From contig NZ_CP031705.1 in NCBI RefSeq assembly GCF_022701255.1, positions 992,001 through 1,056,000 of the forward strand: DNA of 64,000 bases, read 5' to 3'. The position numbers and the translations under genes are program-made. Positions within the stretch are counted from its first letter, which is position 1. Every line of letters begins with the position of its first letter. Of this stretch, positions 18,111-26,670 are shown piece after piece. This DNA comes from Microcoleus vaginatus HSN003 (GTDB lineage Bacteria; Cyanobacteriota; Cyanobacteriia; Cyanobacteriales; Microcoleaceae). The notes under the pieces are model-generated. The model had not been told where the DNA came from, searched no databases, and saw only the letters and a list, made by a program, of their open reading frames with translations.

Positions 18111-18864
18111 ACCTCGCATCGCCCACACCACAGGAGATATCGACATTCACGATATCGCTGTCGATAAAAATAACCAAATCATTTTTATTAGCACGTTGTT
18201 CAATTGTATCGCTACTTTGAGCGATCGCCACAGTTGCAAACCTCTCTGGAAACCCGGTTTCATCTCACAATATATAAATGAAGACCGCTGTCACCTCAAC
18301 GGTTTGGCAATGGTGGCTGGGGAGGCGAAATATGTCACGGCGTCGAGTCAGTCGGATGTGGTGGATGGCTGGCGCGATCGCCGAAAAAATGGCGGTATAG
18401 TTATTGATATCGAATCTAATGAGATTATCGTCACAGGATTGTCAATGCCACACTCACCGCGCTGGTATCAAGACAAATTGTGGTTGCTGAATTCGGGGCG
18501 GGGAGAATTCGGTTATGTGGATTTAGAAACAGGGAAATTTGAGGCAATTACGTTTTGTCCGGGATATGTCCGAGGACTGGCTTTTTGGCAAAATTGGGCA
18601 ATTGTTGGACTCTCGAAACCGAGGGGAGGTGACAACACTTTTAGCGGTTTAGAATTGGATGAGTTGTTGCTGGCCAAGGATGCTGAGCCTCGCTGTGGTA
18701 TGATGGTGATTGATTTGACTACTGGGGCGATCGTTCACTGGTTGCGGTTTGAAGGGATTGTTACGGAACTGTATGATGTGCAAGTCATTCCGGCAGTGCA
18801 AAAGCCGATGGCGTTGGGTTTTCAAACGGATGAAATTGCTCAGTTAATTACTTTGGAACTTTAA
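18097..18864 (+). pseudogene. TIGR03032-family protein, N-terminally truncated
   Basis: The recognisable frame begins right after an in-frame TAA (18091-18093) with LYIPRIAHTTGDIDIHDIAV, an internal motif of the TIGR03032 beta-propeller-like family. It continues through EDRCHLNGLAMVAG, GLSMPHSPRWYQDKLWLLNSG, GYVRGLAFWQNWAIVGLSKPR, TTGAIVHWLRFEG to a natural C-terminus. About 255 residues survive of the usual 350 or more; the first 100-150 are absent. An ATG at 18196 could drive a 222-residue product. The 5' break coincides with the end of the opposed RTX remnant, so a recombination joined the two fragments. Function of the family is unknown, though it is often near tetratricopeptide and sulfotransferase genes. 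Confidence 0.65.
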
Positions 18865-18901
18865 CCGCAGATGGTGGCGGATGTACGCTGATGAACGCAT
18901 A

Positions 18902-19801
18902 TTAAGATGCAGTTTGTTTGGTGACTTCGACATAAATATGTTCTAACCGCACCGGATACCGAGCAATTGAATCAATAGAAATGCCGTCGAACAGCAAAAT
19001 AATCTCTTTTAATTCTAAACGTTCCGGCAGCCAAAAAGCTAAATCGCTACCGTAGCGGCGGGGGATGAAACTGTATTGTTTAGCGCGGGCGATGACTTCA
19101 GCTTCTTCGTCGGTTTTTACCACGATAATTTCTTGAGCCGGAATCAGTTTTTGCAACTCTTCTAAACTACCTTCAGCTACAATACTGCCATTTTTCAGAA
19201 TCCCGATTTTCTGACACAGCCGCTCAGCTTCATCCAACAAGTGAGTTGTCAGCAAAATTGTAGTTCCTTCCGATTGCAATCGCTGAATTAACTCCCAAAT
19301 TTCATAGCGAGCCTCAATATCTAAACCCGTTGTCGGTTCATCTAAAATTATTAATTTAGGTTGGTGTACCAAAGCTACCGCAATATTCAAACGGCGCTGC
19401 ATTCCTCCGCTCAAACTTTCCACGGGGCTTGTAGCTCTATCTGTCAAATTTACTGCTTTCAAACAGTGTCTTACTTGATAGCGCCGCTGCTTGCGCTTTA
19501 AGCCGTAAATTTGAGCAAAAAAGTTGAGGTTTTCTTCGCAGCTAAGGCTTTTATAAAGCAAATTTTCTTGAGGCGCTACACCGATTAAGGATTTTGTAGA
19601 GTCAGAAACAGGTTCGCCATTAATAGAAACTTGACCGCTGTCGGCATTTAGCAAATTACATAAAATATTGATAGTTGTAGTTTTACCCGCCCCATTTGGC
19701 CCGAGCAAACCGTAAATTTCTCCAGATTGGATGTGCAGTGTTAAATCTTTAAGCACTGAACGCTCGCCATAGGACTTATTTAGCTTTTCTATTTGCAGCA
19801 C
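18902..19801 (-). CDS. ABC-2 type exporter, ATP-binding subunit
   Basis: A 299-residue ABC ATPase. Walker A GLLGPNGAGKTTTINIL lies at about residues 31-47, the Q-loop GVAPQENLLYKSL at about 89, signature LSGGMQRRLNIA at about 133-144, Walker B LIILDEPTTGLD at about 155-166, and the H-loop LLTTHLLDEAERLC at about 188. The 80-residue C-terminal extension is typical of drug/lipid or antibiotic ABC-2 exporters (CcmA/DrrA-like). The permease gene 125 bp upstream on the same strand is broken by an insertion sequence, so this subunit may have lost its partner. Confidence 0.9.
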   Translation of the reverse strand: MLQIEKLNKSYGERSVLKDLTLHIQSGEIYGLLGPNGAGKTTTINILCNLLNADSGQVSINGEPVSDSTKSLIGVAPQENLLYKSLSCEENLNFFAQIYGLKRKQRRYQVRHCLKAVNLTDRATSPVESLSGGMQRRLNIAVALVHQPKLIILDEPTTGLDIEARYEIWELIQRLQSEGTTILLTTHLLDEAERLCQKIGILKNGSIVAEGSLEELQKLIPAQEIIVVKTDEEAEVIARAKQYSFIPRRYGSDLAFWLPERLELKEIILLFDGISIDSIARYPVRLEHIYVEVTKQTAS

Positions 19802-19926
19802 TGCTTTAATTCTCCGTATTATTTTATATATTTACGGTTGTTTCTGAACGATTAAACCGCAGAGAGCGCAGAGGGCGCTGAGTCAGAGAAGAGAGAGATG
19901 AATAATTACGACATAATGAGATAGTT

Positions 19927-20262
19927 TTAAAGTCTTCTTTCTACTCTCAGCATCCTGCGGTAAGAAAGCCAACCACCTGCAATCATGGCAATAGAAAATA
20001 TGAATAAATACCAAAAGTGTTCTGCAATATCAGCCAAATCTTTGCCGTCAGCCCACACGCCCATCAGCGCTTCGTTCATGTGATAAATTGGATTGTACTG
20101 GGCGAGTTCCAGCAGACTTTGGGGAAAGAGTGAAGTAGGCAAAAATGCGCCTCCTAAAATCAACAAAGGAACGCCGAAAGCTGCTACTAGCGAGTTGACA
20201 TCTTCAGTGCGCCTCGCAAACTGGGTGCCGAGAATAAAGCCTACACCTACATAAGATACAAT
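19927..20262 (-). pseudogene. ABC-2 permease, 3' fragment (interrupted by IS66-type element)
   Basis: C-terminal part of an ABC-2 permease. From the insertion junction the minus strand reads YVGVGFILGTQFARRTEDVN, then LLILGGAFLPTSLFPQSL (the typical ABC-2 loop with GGAFLP) and a final TM helix ending RRMLRVERRL. It has no start of its own except an internal ATG at 20164-20166. With the 5' fragment at 21770-22215 it would give a normal protein of about 255 residues. Confidence 0.85.
20255..20262. repeat. 8-bp target site duplication GATACAAT (left copy)
   Basis: GATACAAT at 20255-20262 and again at 21770-21777 flank the insertion sequence directly. Eight base pairs is the usual duplication for IS66-family elements. 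An exact duplication indicates a simple, fairly recent insertion. Confidence 0.9.
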
Positions 20263-21769
20263 GTAAGGATTCAGGTCTGAAAGAAGGGAATGAGGTCAGG
20301 CACAGGAAAGTAGTCACAAGAATGGGCAGAAATAGCCTGACGGAAAAAAGCCATTACTGAACGAGCTTGAAAACGACAGGTTTGAATCACACTCAGCAGA
20401 TTAGCCGTTTCCTCAAATCGTTTCATCGAACGAGAGCCGCCAGAAACTTTCCGTTTAGTTACAGCTAGCCGTAGAGAACGTTCTGCTAAATTATTATCCG
20501 GAGGAACCGAGGGGTCATTGAGAAAATACCACCATTGTTCTGCCTTATCCCGTAAGGATTTTAGTAACAGACCTGCGGCATAACCCACAAGGCCGGGCCA
20601 AGTCGCCAAAGCTTGATTCAATCGTATTTTGAAATCCTGAGCCCACGAGTGGTAGGTGAGTAGATCCCTCGTCTTTCGCCAGGACTCATGGGCTCTAAAA
20701 GCTTCATCTATTAATGACAGAAATATTTGAGCGACTGCTGCATTATTATTGCCAGGAAGTCCCAGCACTTTCTTAAAATGCCGTCGTAAATGAGCCAGAC
20801 ACTTCTGTTGGGCTGCGACTTTCGCACCATTATAAACACTGAAATCATCTGAGCTTAAGACTCCCGCAAATTCTGTACCCAGCATGGTTTCTAATTCCAC
20901 ACGCCCCCTGGTATCTGCTGCATGAAATAAACAGAATCCTTCTCCACTAGCCGTCCATAGCCATTCTTTGACTCCCATGACACACCACGGCGTTTCATCT
21001 ACATGAACGTTTGATTGTAGAGGTGCCCATTCCCACAGTGCATTTATCGCTGGCTTTACCGCTGCTGCTACTCGTTGATTGGTTTTTTGGAGTGTTCCCA
21101 CTCCCACTTCTATCGTGCCGAGTTCCCACAACAATTCTGTCAGCTTGGCGTAGGAAAGATGTCCATAATTCCCCAGCCAGACTAAGAGTGCTTGGAGATT
21201 AACGCTCAAGTCTTGCCCTGGAATTATGCCCTGGGGTTGTTTTCCTCGAACTACTGCACCACATTCTAGGCATTTACACGATTGTGTCTGATATTCGACG
21301 ACTTCAATTGGTTTTGCTACTAGACTGGCTACTTGCTGTCTGTGGATGTTAATTACTTCACTTAATTCTTTACTACCACAATTAAGACAGATGTCGGGCG
21401 AGCTAATTTCGGTTCTGTCTACTCGTCCAAACCCTTTTCGGGTTTTCCCTTGATGACCCGGTTGTCCGCCTGGTTTCTTTTTTGGGTCTGCTTCTGGTTT
21501 AACTGTTGGTTTCTCTGGTTTTTGGAGTAGCTCCGTTGATGGGGGTTTTGATGAAGTCTGACTGGTGGTTCGACTTTTGCCTGTAGCAATAGCTAGTTTT
21601 TCTTGCAATTCTTCAATGATTTTTTGCAGCCCCAACACAATTTCCACCAGTTCAGCTTGGCTCAACTGCTCTATCTCGGTTTTTTTCTGCTCTCTGGTGG
21701 CTGTGGGCTTTTTCATTCCTTTATTTTACCAGATGCCGCCACTTAAGTTTTTTTGACCTGAATCCTTAC
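20263..21769 (-). mobile_element. IS66-family insertion sequence (single-ORF type), 1,507 bp
   Basis: The ends are perfect 15-bp inverted repeats: GTAAGGATTCAGGTC at 20263-20277 and its complement at 21755-21769. The element contains only the transposase gene, without the accessory tnpA/tnpB of classical IS66, as in the ISBst12 subgroup. It is flanked by the 8-bp duplication GATACAAT and lies in the same orientation as the ABC permease gene it interrupts. Confidence 0.92.
20271..21716 (-). CDS. IS66-family transposase
   Basis: A 481-residue DDE transposase. Residues about 15-45 form a leucine-zipper-like helix (EIEQLSQAELVEIVLGLQKI), then a basic proline-rich linker (KKKPGGQPGHQGKTRKGFGR, about 80-100). 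A zinc-binding motif with CLNCG and CKCLECG pairs lies at about 110-155. The DDE_Tnp_IS66 core (about 180-455) has VHVDETPW with the first Asp, GVLSSDDFSVYNG with the second Asp and PPDNNLAERSLRLAVTKRK with the final Glu. Frame is intact from start to stop, so the element may be active. Confidence 0.93.
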   Translation of the reverse strand: MKKPTATREQKKTEIEQLSQAELVEIVLGLQKIIEELQEKLAIATGKSRTTSQTSSKPPSTELLQKPEKPTVKPEADPKKKPGGQPGHQGKTRKGFGRVDRTEISSPDICLNCGSKELSEVINIHRQQVASLVAKPIEVVEYQTQSCKCLECGAVVRGKQPQGIIPGQDLSVNLQALLVWLGNYGHLSYAKLTELLWELGTIEVGVGTLQKTNQRVAAAVKPAINALWEWAPLQSNVHVDETPWCVMGVKEWLWTASGEGFCLFHAADTRGRVELETMLGTEFAGVLSSDDFSVYNGAKVAAQQKCLAHLRRHFKKVLGLPGNNNAAVAQIFLSLIDEAFRAHESWRKTRDLLTYHSWAQDFKIRLNQALATWPGLVGYAAGLLLKSLRDKAEQWWYFLNDPSVPPDNNLAERSLRLAVTKRKVSGGSRSMKRFEETANLLSVIQTCRFQARSVMAFFRQAISAHSCDYFPVPDLIPFFQT

Positions 21770-22215
21770 GATACAATACTCAGTAAAATAATCGCACATC
21801 CTAGCAGGATAGAGCCTTGGAATTGTGCTCCTAAACAAGAGGCGATCGTGTATACTAAAATTACCTGACCGATGCCGATGCAACTGTGAGCCAGGAAAAT
21901 TCCTAAAAAGTAGGAAGTGCCGCTCAGCGGGGAAATAAACAAGCGTTTGAGGGTATGCTGTTCTCGCTCTGCTACTACTGTTGCTACGCTACCACCGAGA
22001 CAGCTAAAAAATAAAGCCGCTCCTACTAAGCTTGCAGGTGCAGCAACTTCAAAGGCTTTGGCTGTGCTGAGATTAGCGCGTTCTTTTAAAATTAAACCGT
22101 TAATTAACAAGATAGAAACTGGAAAAATACTCCACAAGACTAAGCTGCGTCGCCGCCTCCCCAATTCAATTAAAATTCGCTGTGCTACTGCGAGCGTTTC
22201 GTACCAGTATTTCAT
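21770..22215 (-). pseudogene. ABC-2 permease, 5' fragment (interrupted by IS66-type element)
   Basis: N-terminal part of the permease, starting at the ATG of MKYWYETLAVAQRI (22213-22215). It contains a TM helix (LVLWSIFPVSILLINGLIL), the segment LSTAKAFEVAAPASLVGAALFFSCLGGSVATVVAEREQHTLKRLF, where REQHTLKRL is the conserved ABC-2 coupling motif, and further TM helices to the IS junction. Translation then enters the insertion sequence and stops within a few codons. Confidence 0.85.
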
Positions 22216-22305
22216 AAGAAATCTATTAGTATTGTAAGAATGGGGAATTGGTAATGACGCCACCGCATATCATATCATAGAGATGCCAATAAGTTGAATT
22301 CTCAA

Positions 22306-22331
22306 TAAAAAACCCGCCGACGCGGGTTTTG
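22306..22331 (-). terminator. Hairpin terminator
   Basis: AAAACCCGCGTCGGCGGGTTTTTT on the minus strand: a 7-bp GC-rich stem (ACCCGCC/GGCGGGT type) followed by six T. It lies downstream of the 22467-23510 gene and upstream of the permease. Confidence 0.75.
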
Positions 22332-22466
22332 TGATTTTAGAGAGATAGGTTTTAACACCAGTTAAAGAAAAGAAGGGAACTTTAACAACTTTCAAAACCA
22401 TATCGAATCAGTTATTCCCAATCGAAAAGCGAAAATTGTATAACTTGTCGCGGTTTCTCGCTGCTC

Positions 22467-23510
22467 TCAATTAATACTAAAGTTCTTACCTCTGTAGCAT
22501 CCTTGAAAGGAAGTTAAACTGGTGCGGTTTGTCTGTTCCAATTTAGTCACCAGGGAGGAAGTATTGGAACTGCCAGCGGTAGCATCCAACTTGTAGATAA
22601 AGTCGCCGAGATTGTCTCCGGTTTCTTCGTAGCTGTGCTCTTCTACCGGAATTCCCGAAACTCCTGAAACAGTTTGGTTGTGGTATCCGTTAACGATAAT
22701 TTTTTCGATAACTGCGCCTGGTTCTGCGGTAATGTTCCATTGCACGGGTTCATAAGCGGAAAGCGCGAGAATTATTGGCTTGTTTCGGCGTTCTACTTTG
22801 ACTTCGATCGCCCTTTTAGATAAATCTCGGTTCTTGTGATCCGCATTGGCTTCGTAAACGCCTATTAAGTGAAGTTCTTTATTTCCGCTTGAGGAACCGA
22901 TATAAGCTGAAAAATCGTTGGAACCGCCAAGCCCGCAGTTGGCGCCAGAACTAATTGGGGAAATAAAAGCTGCTTTTTCCGCTAGTTTCTGCTGCACCGC
23001 CGGCACTACCCACAATCCGGTGCCGACTCCTAAAGCACCTATCAAAGCGGCGGCGATACCGAAAGGAAGGGCATTTGTGAGGTTGCGAACAACTGGTGTT
23101 GCTGTTAGTTGAGATAGCCTTTGCTGCCAAGTTTCACCAGTTTGTCGATCGGCATTCCCGCCATCGAGACAGGCCAATAAACCTAAACTTTCCGGCTGTT
23201 CGAGCAGACTTTGAACTGTTTTCCCTTCGCCGACGTAGAGATTTCTAGTTGATGTGTCTAAAAGCAGCCAGTAGCGATCGCCCTCGCCGAGGTTGTACTC
23301 TTGTAGCGCAGGATCGACTAAATCGTGCTGCAAAAACACCAGCCAAGCCATATTATTGCCAGTGCCGACTGTTTTGCCGTCGCTGGATATAAGTTGGTCG
23401 ATGTCTGGCTCCCAGCGCCAAGCTACCCAACGACTATCTCCTCGATAGCCGAGGGATTTTTCTAGTTGCGGATGAGCGGTTATTTCTAAGCGTTGAACTA
23501 AGTTTGACAC
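22467..23510 (-). CDS. Hypothetical protein with one central TM helix
   Basis: A 347-residue protein of unknown family. Residues 1-130 are a soluble domain rich in W/L/D (SRWVAWRWEPDIDQLISSDG, MAWLVFLQHDLVDPAL, RYWLLLDTSTRNLYVGEG). ALPFGIAAALIGALGVGTGLWVV (about 150-172) is a TM helix. The remainder is a beta-rich, presumably extracytoplasmic domain with two cysteines (SGANCGLGG and SFQGCYRGKNF) that could form a disulphide. Start ATG at 23508-23510 is followed directly by conserved-looking sequence. It is followed by a good terminator, so it is probably transcribed alone. Confidence 0.65.
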   Translation of the reverse strand: MSNLVQRLEITAHPQLEKSLGYRGDSRWVAWRWEPDIDQLISSDGKTVGTGNNMAWLVFLQHDLVDPALQEYNLGEGDRYWLLLDTSTRNLYVGEGKTVQSLLEQPESLGLLACLDGGNADRQTGETWQQRLSQLTATPVVRNLTNALPFGIAAALIGALGVGTGLWVVPAVQQKLAEKAAFISPISSGANCGLGGSNDFSAYIGSSSGNKELHLIGVYEANADHKNRDLSKRAIEVKVERRNKPIILALSAYEPVQWNITAEPGAVIEKIIVNGYHNQTVSGVSGIPVEEHSYEETGDNLGDFIYKLDATAGSSNTSSLVTKLEQTNRTSLTSFQGCYRGKNFSIN

Positions 23511-24015
23511 TAGATGTCCTCCTCAAGTGCGATCGGGTCTAGAGCAATTTTGTTCCCATTTAAAACAAATATTTTGCTCATGAAGAGCCTCCGAATAATC
23601 GGGTTAATTTTGTCTGGCTAATGTTATCAGCCGGTACTTTCCAAACCACACTGGCTTAACCAAAATATGCCTGTTTAATGGTTTAGCTTGAGAACTTGGA
23701 GCTGGCGAGCACCCGCCTGGTAGGTAATAACTTTAACCTTTGCTGATAACTAATCCTGTTACGGATTAAAGCGGGCTATCTATCACTACTTCTACCTGGT
23801 TGTCCAGTTTTGAAATCAGTGCTTGGCCCATAGCGTCTACAAGTTCTTAGCTTAACTTTTATTTGGCTACTCTGCTACACAATATGCCGATCGTACCTGA
23901 CATCAATATTAAGCAGGCAAATAAATATCCCGGCTTTCTCGCGGATGAACTATTCCTGAAAAAGAGAGGGTTTCAGAGAAACCCGGTTTCTGTAAAAGTT
24001 CTGACACTTCGCCTC
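23511..24015. other. 505-bp gap, no gene seen
   Basis: The interval contains a copy of the AAACCCGGTTTC repeat at about 23967-23985. An 85-codon ORF over 23863-24120 overlaps the next gene and has no recognisable content. Confidence 0.45.
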
Positions 24016-24870
24016 TTACTGGCGGGGGCCATCAATCGCATCTCTAGTCGGTGCAACACCTCCAGGGCCAAAGGAACTCGGCGGCACTCTCGGAAGATTG
24101 AGATTGCGATTGGGAACTAAATCGCTGTTGCTGTCGCCAGCAGTTCCACCCGTGGGAGACGCACTATTATTGGGATTGGTATTCGGCGAAGTTCCCGGAT
24201 TGAGATTATTCTGATTGGTATTCGGCGCAGTTCCCGGATTGAGATTATTGGGATTAGTATTCGGCGAAGTTCCCAGATTGGGATTATTGGGAGTGATATA
24301 GGGCGCACTTCCCGGATTGAGATTATTGGGATTAGTATTCGGCGAAGTTCCCGGATTGGCATTATTCGGATTGGTATTCGGCGCCGTTCCCGGATTGGCA
24401 TTATTCGGATTGGTATTGGGGGCCGTTCCCGGATTGGCATTATTCGGATTGGTATTCGGCGCCGTTCCCGGATTGGCATTATTCGGATTTGTATTCGGCG
24501 CCGTTCCCGGATTGGCATTATTCTGATTGTTGGGATTTGCCGTGCCTGCAGGAGTAGTTATCGGCGTGCCGGCACCATCTACGGTGATGGCGTTGGGGTT
24601 CGGGGGAGCAGGTGGAGCGCCTCCATTGGGGTTATTTGCAGGAGCATTGGCGGGGTTGCCCGCAACCGGAGCAGCATTGCTGCCGCACAAGCTGACTAAA
24701 TCAAAAGTTGTGCCGCCTGGAGTTTCAATGAAACAAACAGGCACATTTACTTGCGGGTTTGAGGCTCTGGGAAAATCGGCTGTTCCCGGCATGGGACGGC
24801 TAAAGGCAGCTTCAGCCATCAGTGGGGTCAAGGCCGCCGATAGAGCGGCGATTGTTCGCAATAATCTCAT
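24016..24870 (-). CDS. Secreted asparagine/proline-rich 13-residue repeat protein
   Basis: A 284-residue protein with a signal peptide (MRLLRTIAALSAALTPLMAEAAF, cleavage near residue 22). A short domain (about 23-70) has two cysteines (VPVCFIETPGG and SLCGSN) spaced for a disulphide. Residues about 120-236 are nine consecutive 13-residue units with consensus A/L-N-P-G-T-A-P-N-T-N-P-N-N. A disordered tail follows. The first five units are nearly identical in DNA (39-bp period at about 24190-24530), which implies recent expansion; units 6-9 are diverged. It looks like an extracellular or surface protein with a flexible spacer. No family recognised. Confidence 0.75.
   Translation of the reverse strand: MRLLRTIAALSAALTPLMAEAAFSRPMPGTADFPRASNPQVNVPVCFIETPGGTTFDLVSLCGSNAAPVAGNPANAPANNPNGGAPPAPPNPNAITVDGAGTPITTPAGTANPNNQNNANPGTAPNTNPNNANPGTAPNTNPNNANPGTAPNTNPNNANPGTAPNTNPNNANPGTSPNTNPNNLNPGSAPYITPNNPNLGTSPNTNPNNLNPGTAPNTNQNNLNPGTSPNTNPNNSASPTGGTAGDSNSDLVPNRNLNLPRVPPSSFGPGGVAPTRDAIDGPRQ
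24183..24533. repeat. 39-bp tandem repeat array, nine units
   Basis: Coding minisatellite inside the secreted repeat protein. Each unit encodes 13 residues, so copy-number change keeps the reading frame. Units nearest the signal peptide are the most uniform. Confidence 0.85.
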
Positions 24871-24933
24871 CAGCGTTTCCTCAAATGTATAATTTTATTT
24901 TCTCCAGTATTGCTCATTAATCGCTAAGTGTCG

Positions 24934-25053
24934 TCACTCTAAAAGCCGATCGATCTTTTGGACAACTGCTTCTACAGGGCGACCGCTGGCTAAAACATCT
25001 GGCGCAGGCAGAAAGGACAGGTAGAAAAAGCCCATAGTGACACATTCGCACAT
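24934..25053 (-). CDS. Possible 39-residue protein after the OppB-type gene
   Basis: A small ORF 25 bp downstream of the OppB-type permease on the same strand. It starts at ATG (MCECVTMGFFYL), is preceded by an AAGGGAAAAGG purine tract, and ends PVEAVVQKIDRLLE. The C-terminal half has a natural-looking amphipathic helix. Below usual annotation thresholds and unrecognised, so it may be a remnant or chance. Confidence 0.3.
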   Translation of the reverse strand: MCECVTMGFFYLSFLPAPDVLASGRPVEAVVQKIDRLLE

Positions 25054-25078
25054 CCTTTTCCCTTCTTCCGTGATATTT

Positions 25079-26104
25079 TTAGTACCGAATTCGCGGATCG
25101 ATGTAAGCATTCAAAATATCAATTACAATGCTGGCAATTACGACGATTGCCGCAAAAAATACCACAATACCTTGAACAGTTGGATAATCCCGCAAGCTAA
25201 TCGCTTCGTAAAGGCGATTTGCCAACCCCGGCCAAGAAAAAGTAACCTCTGTTAAAATAGCACCGCCCAACAGTGCAGCAAAAGTCAATCCTAAGACAGT
25301 AATCACCGGAATTAGCGCATTTTTCAGAGCATGAGCCCATAAAATCTGGAATTCGGGAATGCCTCTGGCTCTAGCTGCTTCGACATAATCTGCTTGCAAA
25401 GTTTGCTTGAGATTCACTCTGACAATGCGCTCAAAAATGCCGCTCAAAAGAATCCCCAACGTCAAACTCGGAAGTGCCAAATAATGCAAAGAAGTGAGAA
25501 ACTGACCAGGGTTAGCACTCAGGAGACTGTCAATAGTGTATAGTCCTGTGTAGCCTTCGGGAGCGGGGAATGTCACGGGAAAGCGAGTTCCCAAGGGAAA
25601 CCATCCCAACTGCACTGCGAAAATCAACTGCAAAACCATGCCAGCCCAAAAAGCCGGCAGCGAGTAAGTGATAATGCCAAACAAACGGCCGACAGCATCG
25701 AAAATAGTGTTGGGGCGGGATGCTGCTAAGGAACCGATACTGATGCCGACAATTAAAGCTATGGCCATGCTACAAACTGCTAATTCCACTGTAGCGGGGA
25801 AATAATCTCCGATAATTTGCCACACGGTTTGTCCGCGAGTGGTGATGGAGGTTCCCAAGTCAAAGCTCAACAAGTCTTTCATGTATTTGAGATATTGCTC
25901 CCACAGGGGTGCGTCGAGGCCGAGTTGGGTTCGCATTGCTTCTTTGGCGGCTGCGGGAGCTCGTGAGCCGAGAATGGCATCTATGGGGTCGCCCGGAGTG
26001 GCCCGCAGCAGCAAAAATACTGCTGTGGTGATTGTCCACAACATTAGCGGTGCGAGGAGCAAGCGGAGAAAAATATAAGATTGCAGGGCTTTGGAACGAG
26101 ACAT
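25079..26104 (-). CDS. Oligopeptide/dipeptide-type ABC permease (OppB/DppB family)
   Basis: A 341-residue inner-membrane permease with about six TM helices. N-terminal signature FLLLRATPGDPIDAIL (about 28-43) and LGLDAPLWEQYLKYMKDLLSFDLGTSI (about 62-88) are typical of the family. The cytoplasmic EAA loop reads YVEAARARGIPEFQILWAHALKNALIPV (about 239-266), which contacts the ATPase. C-terminus NAYIDPRIRY is also typical. The cognate OppC-type gene lies 4.6 kb away at 30750-31817 on the same strand, with a sensor kinase gene on the opposite strand between them; no binding protein or ATPase gene is in the window. Confidence 0.92.
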   Translation of the reverse strand: MSRSKALQSYIFLRLLLAPLMLWTITTAVFLLLRATPGDPIDAILGSRAPAAAKEAMRTQLGLDAPLWEQYLKYMKDLLSFDLGTSITTRGQTVWQIIGDYFPATVELAVCSMAIALIVGISIGSLAASRPNTIFDAVGRLFGIITYSLPAFWAGMVLQLIFAVQLGWFPLGTRFPVTFPAPEGYTGLYTIDSLLSANPGQFLTSLHYLALPSLTLGILLSGIFERIVRVNLKQTLQADYVEAARARGIPEFQILWAHALKNALIPVITVLGLTFAALLGGAILTEVTFSWPGLANRLYEAISLRDYPTVQGIVVFFAAIVVIASIVIDILNAYIDPRIRY

Positions 26105-26312
26105 AATATTTGGGAATTGCCAATTGCGAAGTCATTAGTCATTAATCAGATGTTGAAGGCATCAGGCAGATGGAAGGTAGAAGATGGCAGAAACAGATAT
26201 TGTATATCTGCGACTTTCCTGTCGCGAATCAGGGGAATTGGGAATTGCTAATAGACAGTTGAGTTGATTTTTGCGAAAAAGTCGATCGACTTTTTCGCAA
26301 TTGGCGATTTTC

Positions 26313-26657
26313 CTATTCGCCCAGCAGCGATTCAAAGGCGGCTTGCAAAGACTTGATATCGCCTACTCTGGCTACTAACAAGTTTTCGCTGCCGGCATCC
26401 TGCAGCCTGTGTCTCCAATACTGGATGCTATCGGAGTTGTTCATCCAGAAACTAATCACGGTGTCTACAACTCGATCGACATCCCAGCCTCGGTTAGGAG
26501 AAACTGTCTCTACGGATGCCACAAACGCATCAAGAGTACACTTCCGGTTTGCCAAGTATTCTACACCGGACGGCTGCTGTTGTTGCAGCAATTCCTGCTG
26601 CTGGTTAAAAAATGTTAAAGTTGGAGATACGCCCAGGATTTCAAATGTATAGTTCAT
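26313..26657 (-). CDS. Hypothetical protein, 114 residues
   Basis: I choose the ATG at 26655-26657 because GGAGGATGAC directly upstream is a near-perfect Shine-Dalgarno; a longer ORF upstream has none. The product is soluble (MNYTFEILGVSPTLTFFNQQ, glutamine-rich QQQELLQQQQ at about 18-28, WDVDRVVDTVISFWMNNSDSIQYWRHRL at about 58-86). The C-terminus is helical. Family not recognised; it has the look of a small conserved cyanobacterial protein. It is on the same strand as, and upstream of, the OppB-type gene. Confidence 0.65.
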   Translation of the reverse strand: MNYTFEILGVSPTLTFFNQQQELLQQQQPSGVEYLANRKCTLDAFVASVETVSPNRGWDVDRVVDTVISFWMNNSDSIQYWRHRLQDAGSENLLVARVGDIKSLQAAFESLLGE

Positions 26658-26670
26658 GTCATCCTCCACA
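26648..26670 (-). promoter_or_regulatory. Strong ribosome binding site deciding the 26657 start
   Basis: Minus-strand GGAGGATGAC lies immediately before the ATG at 26655-26657 and is complementary to the 16S 3' end over six bases. Confidence 0.6.

Noticed and set aside
24117..24518. 133-codon arginine/isoleucine-rich repeat ORF
   Set aside because: It is a frame-shifted shadow of the 39-bp repeats; the other frame has a signal peptide and an N/P/T composition typical of secreted linkers.
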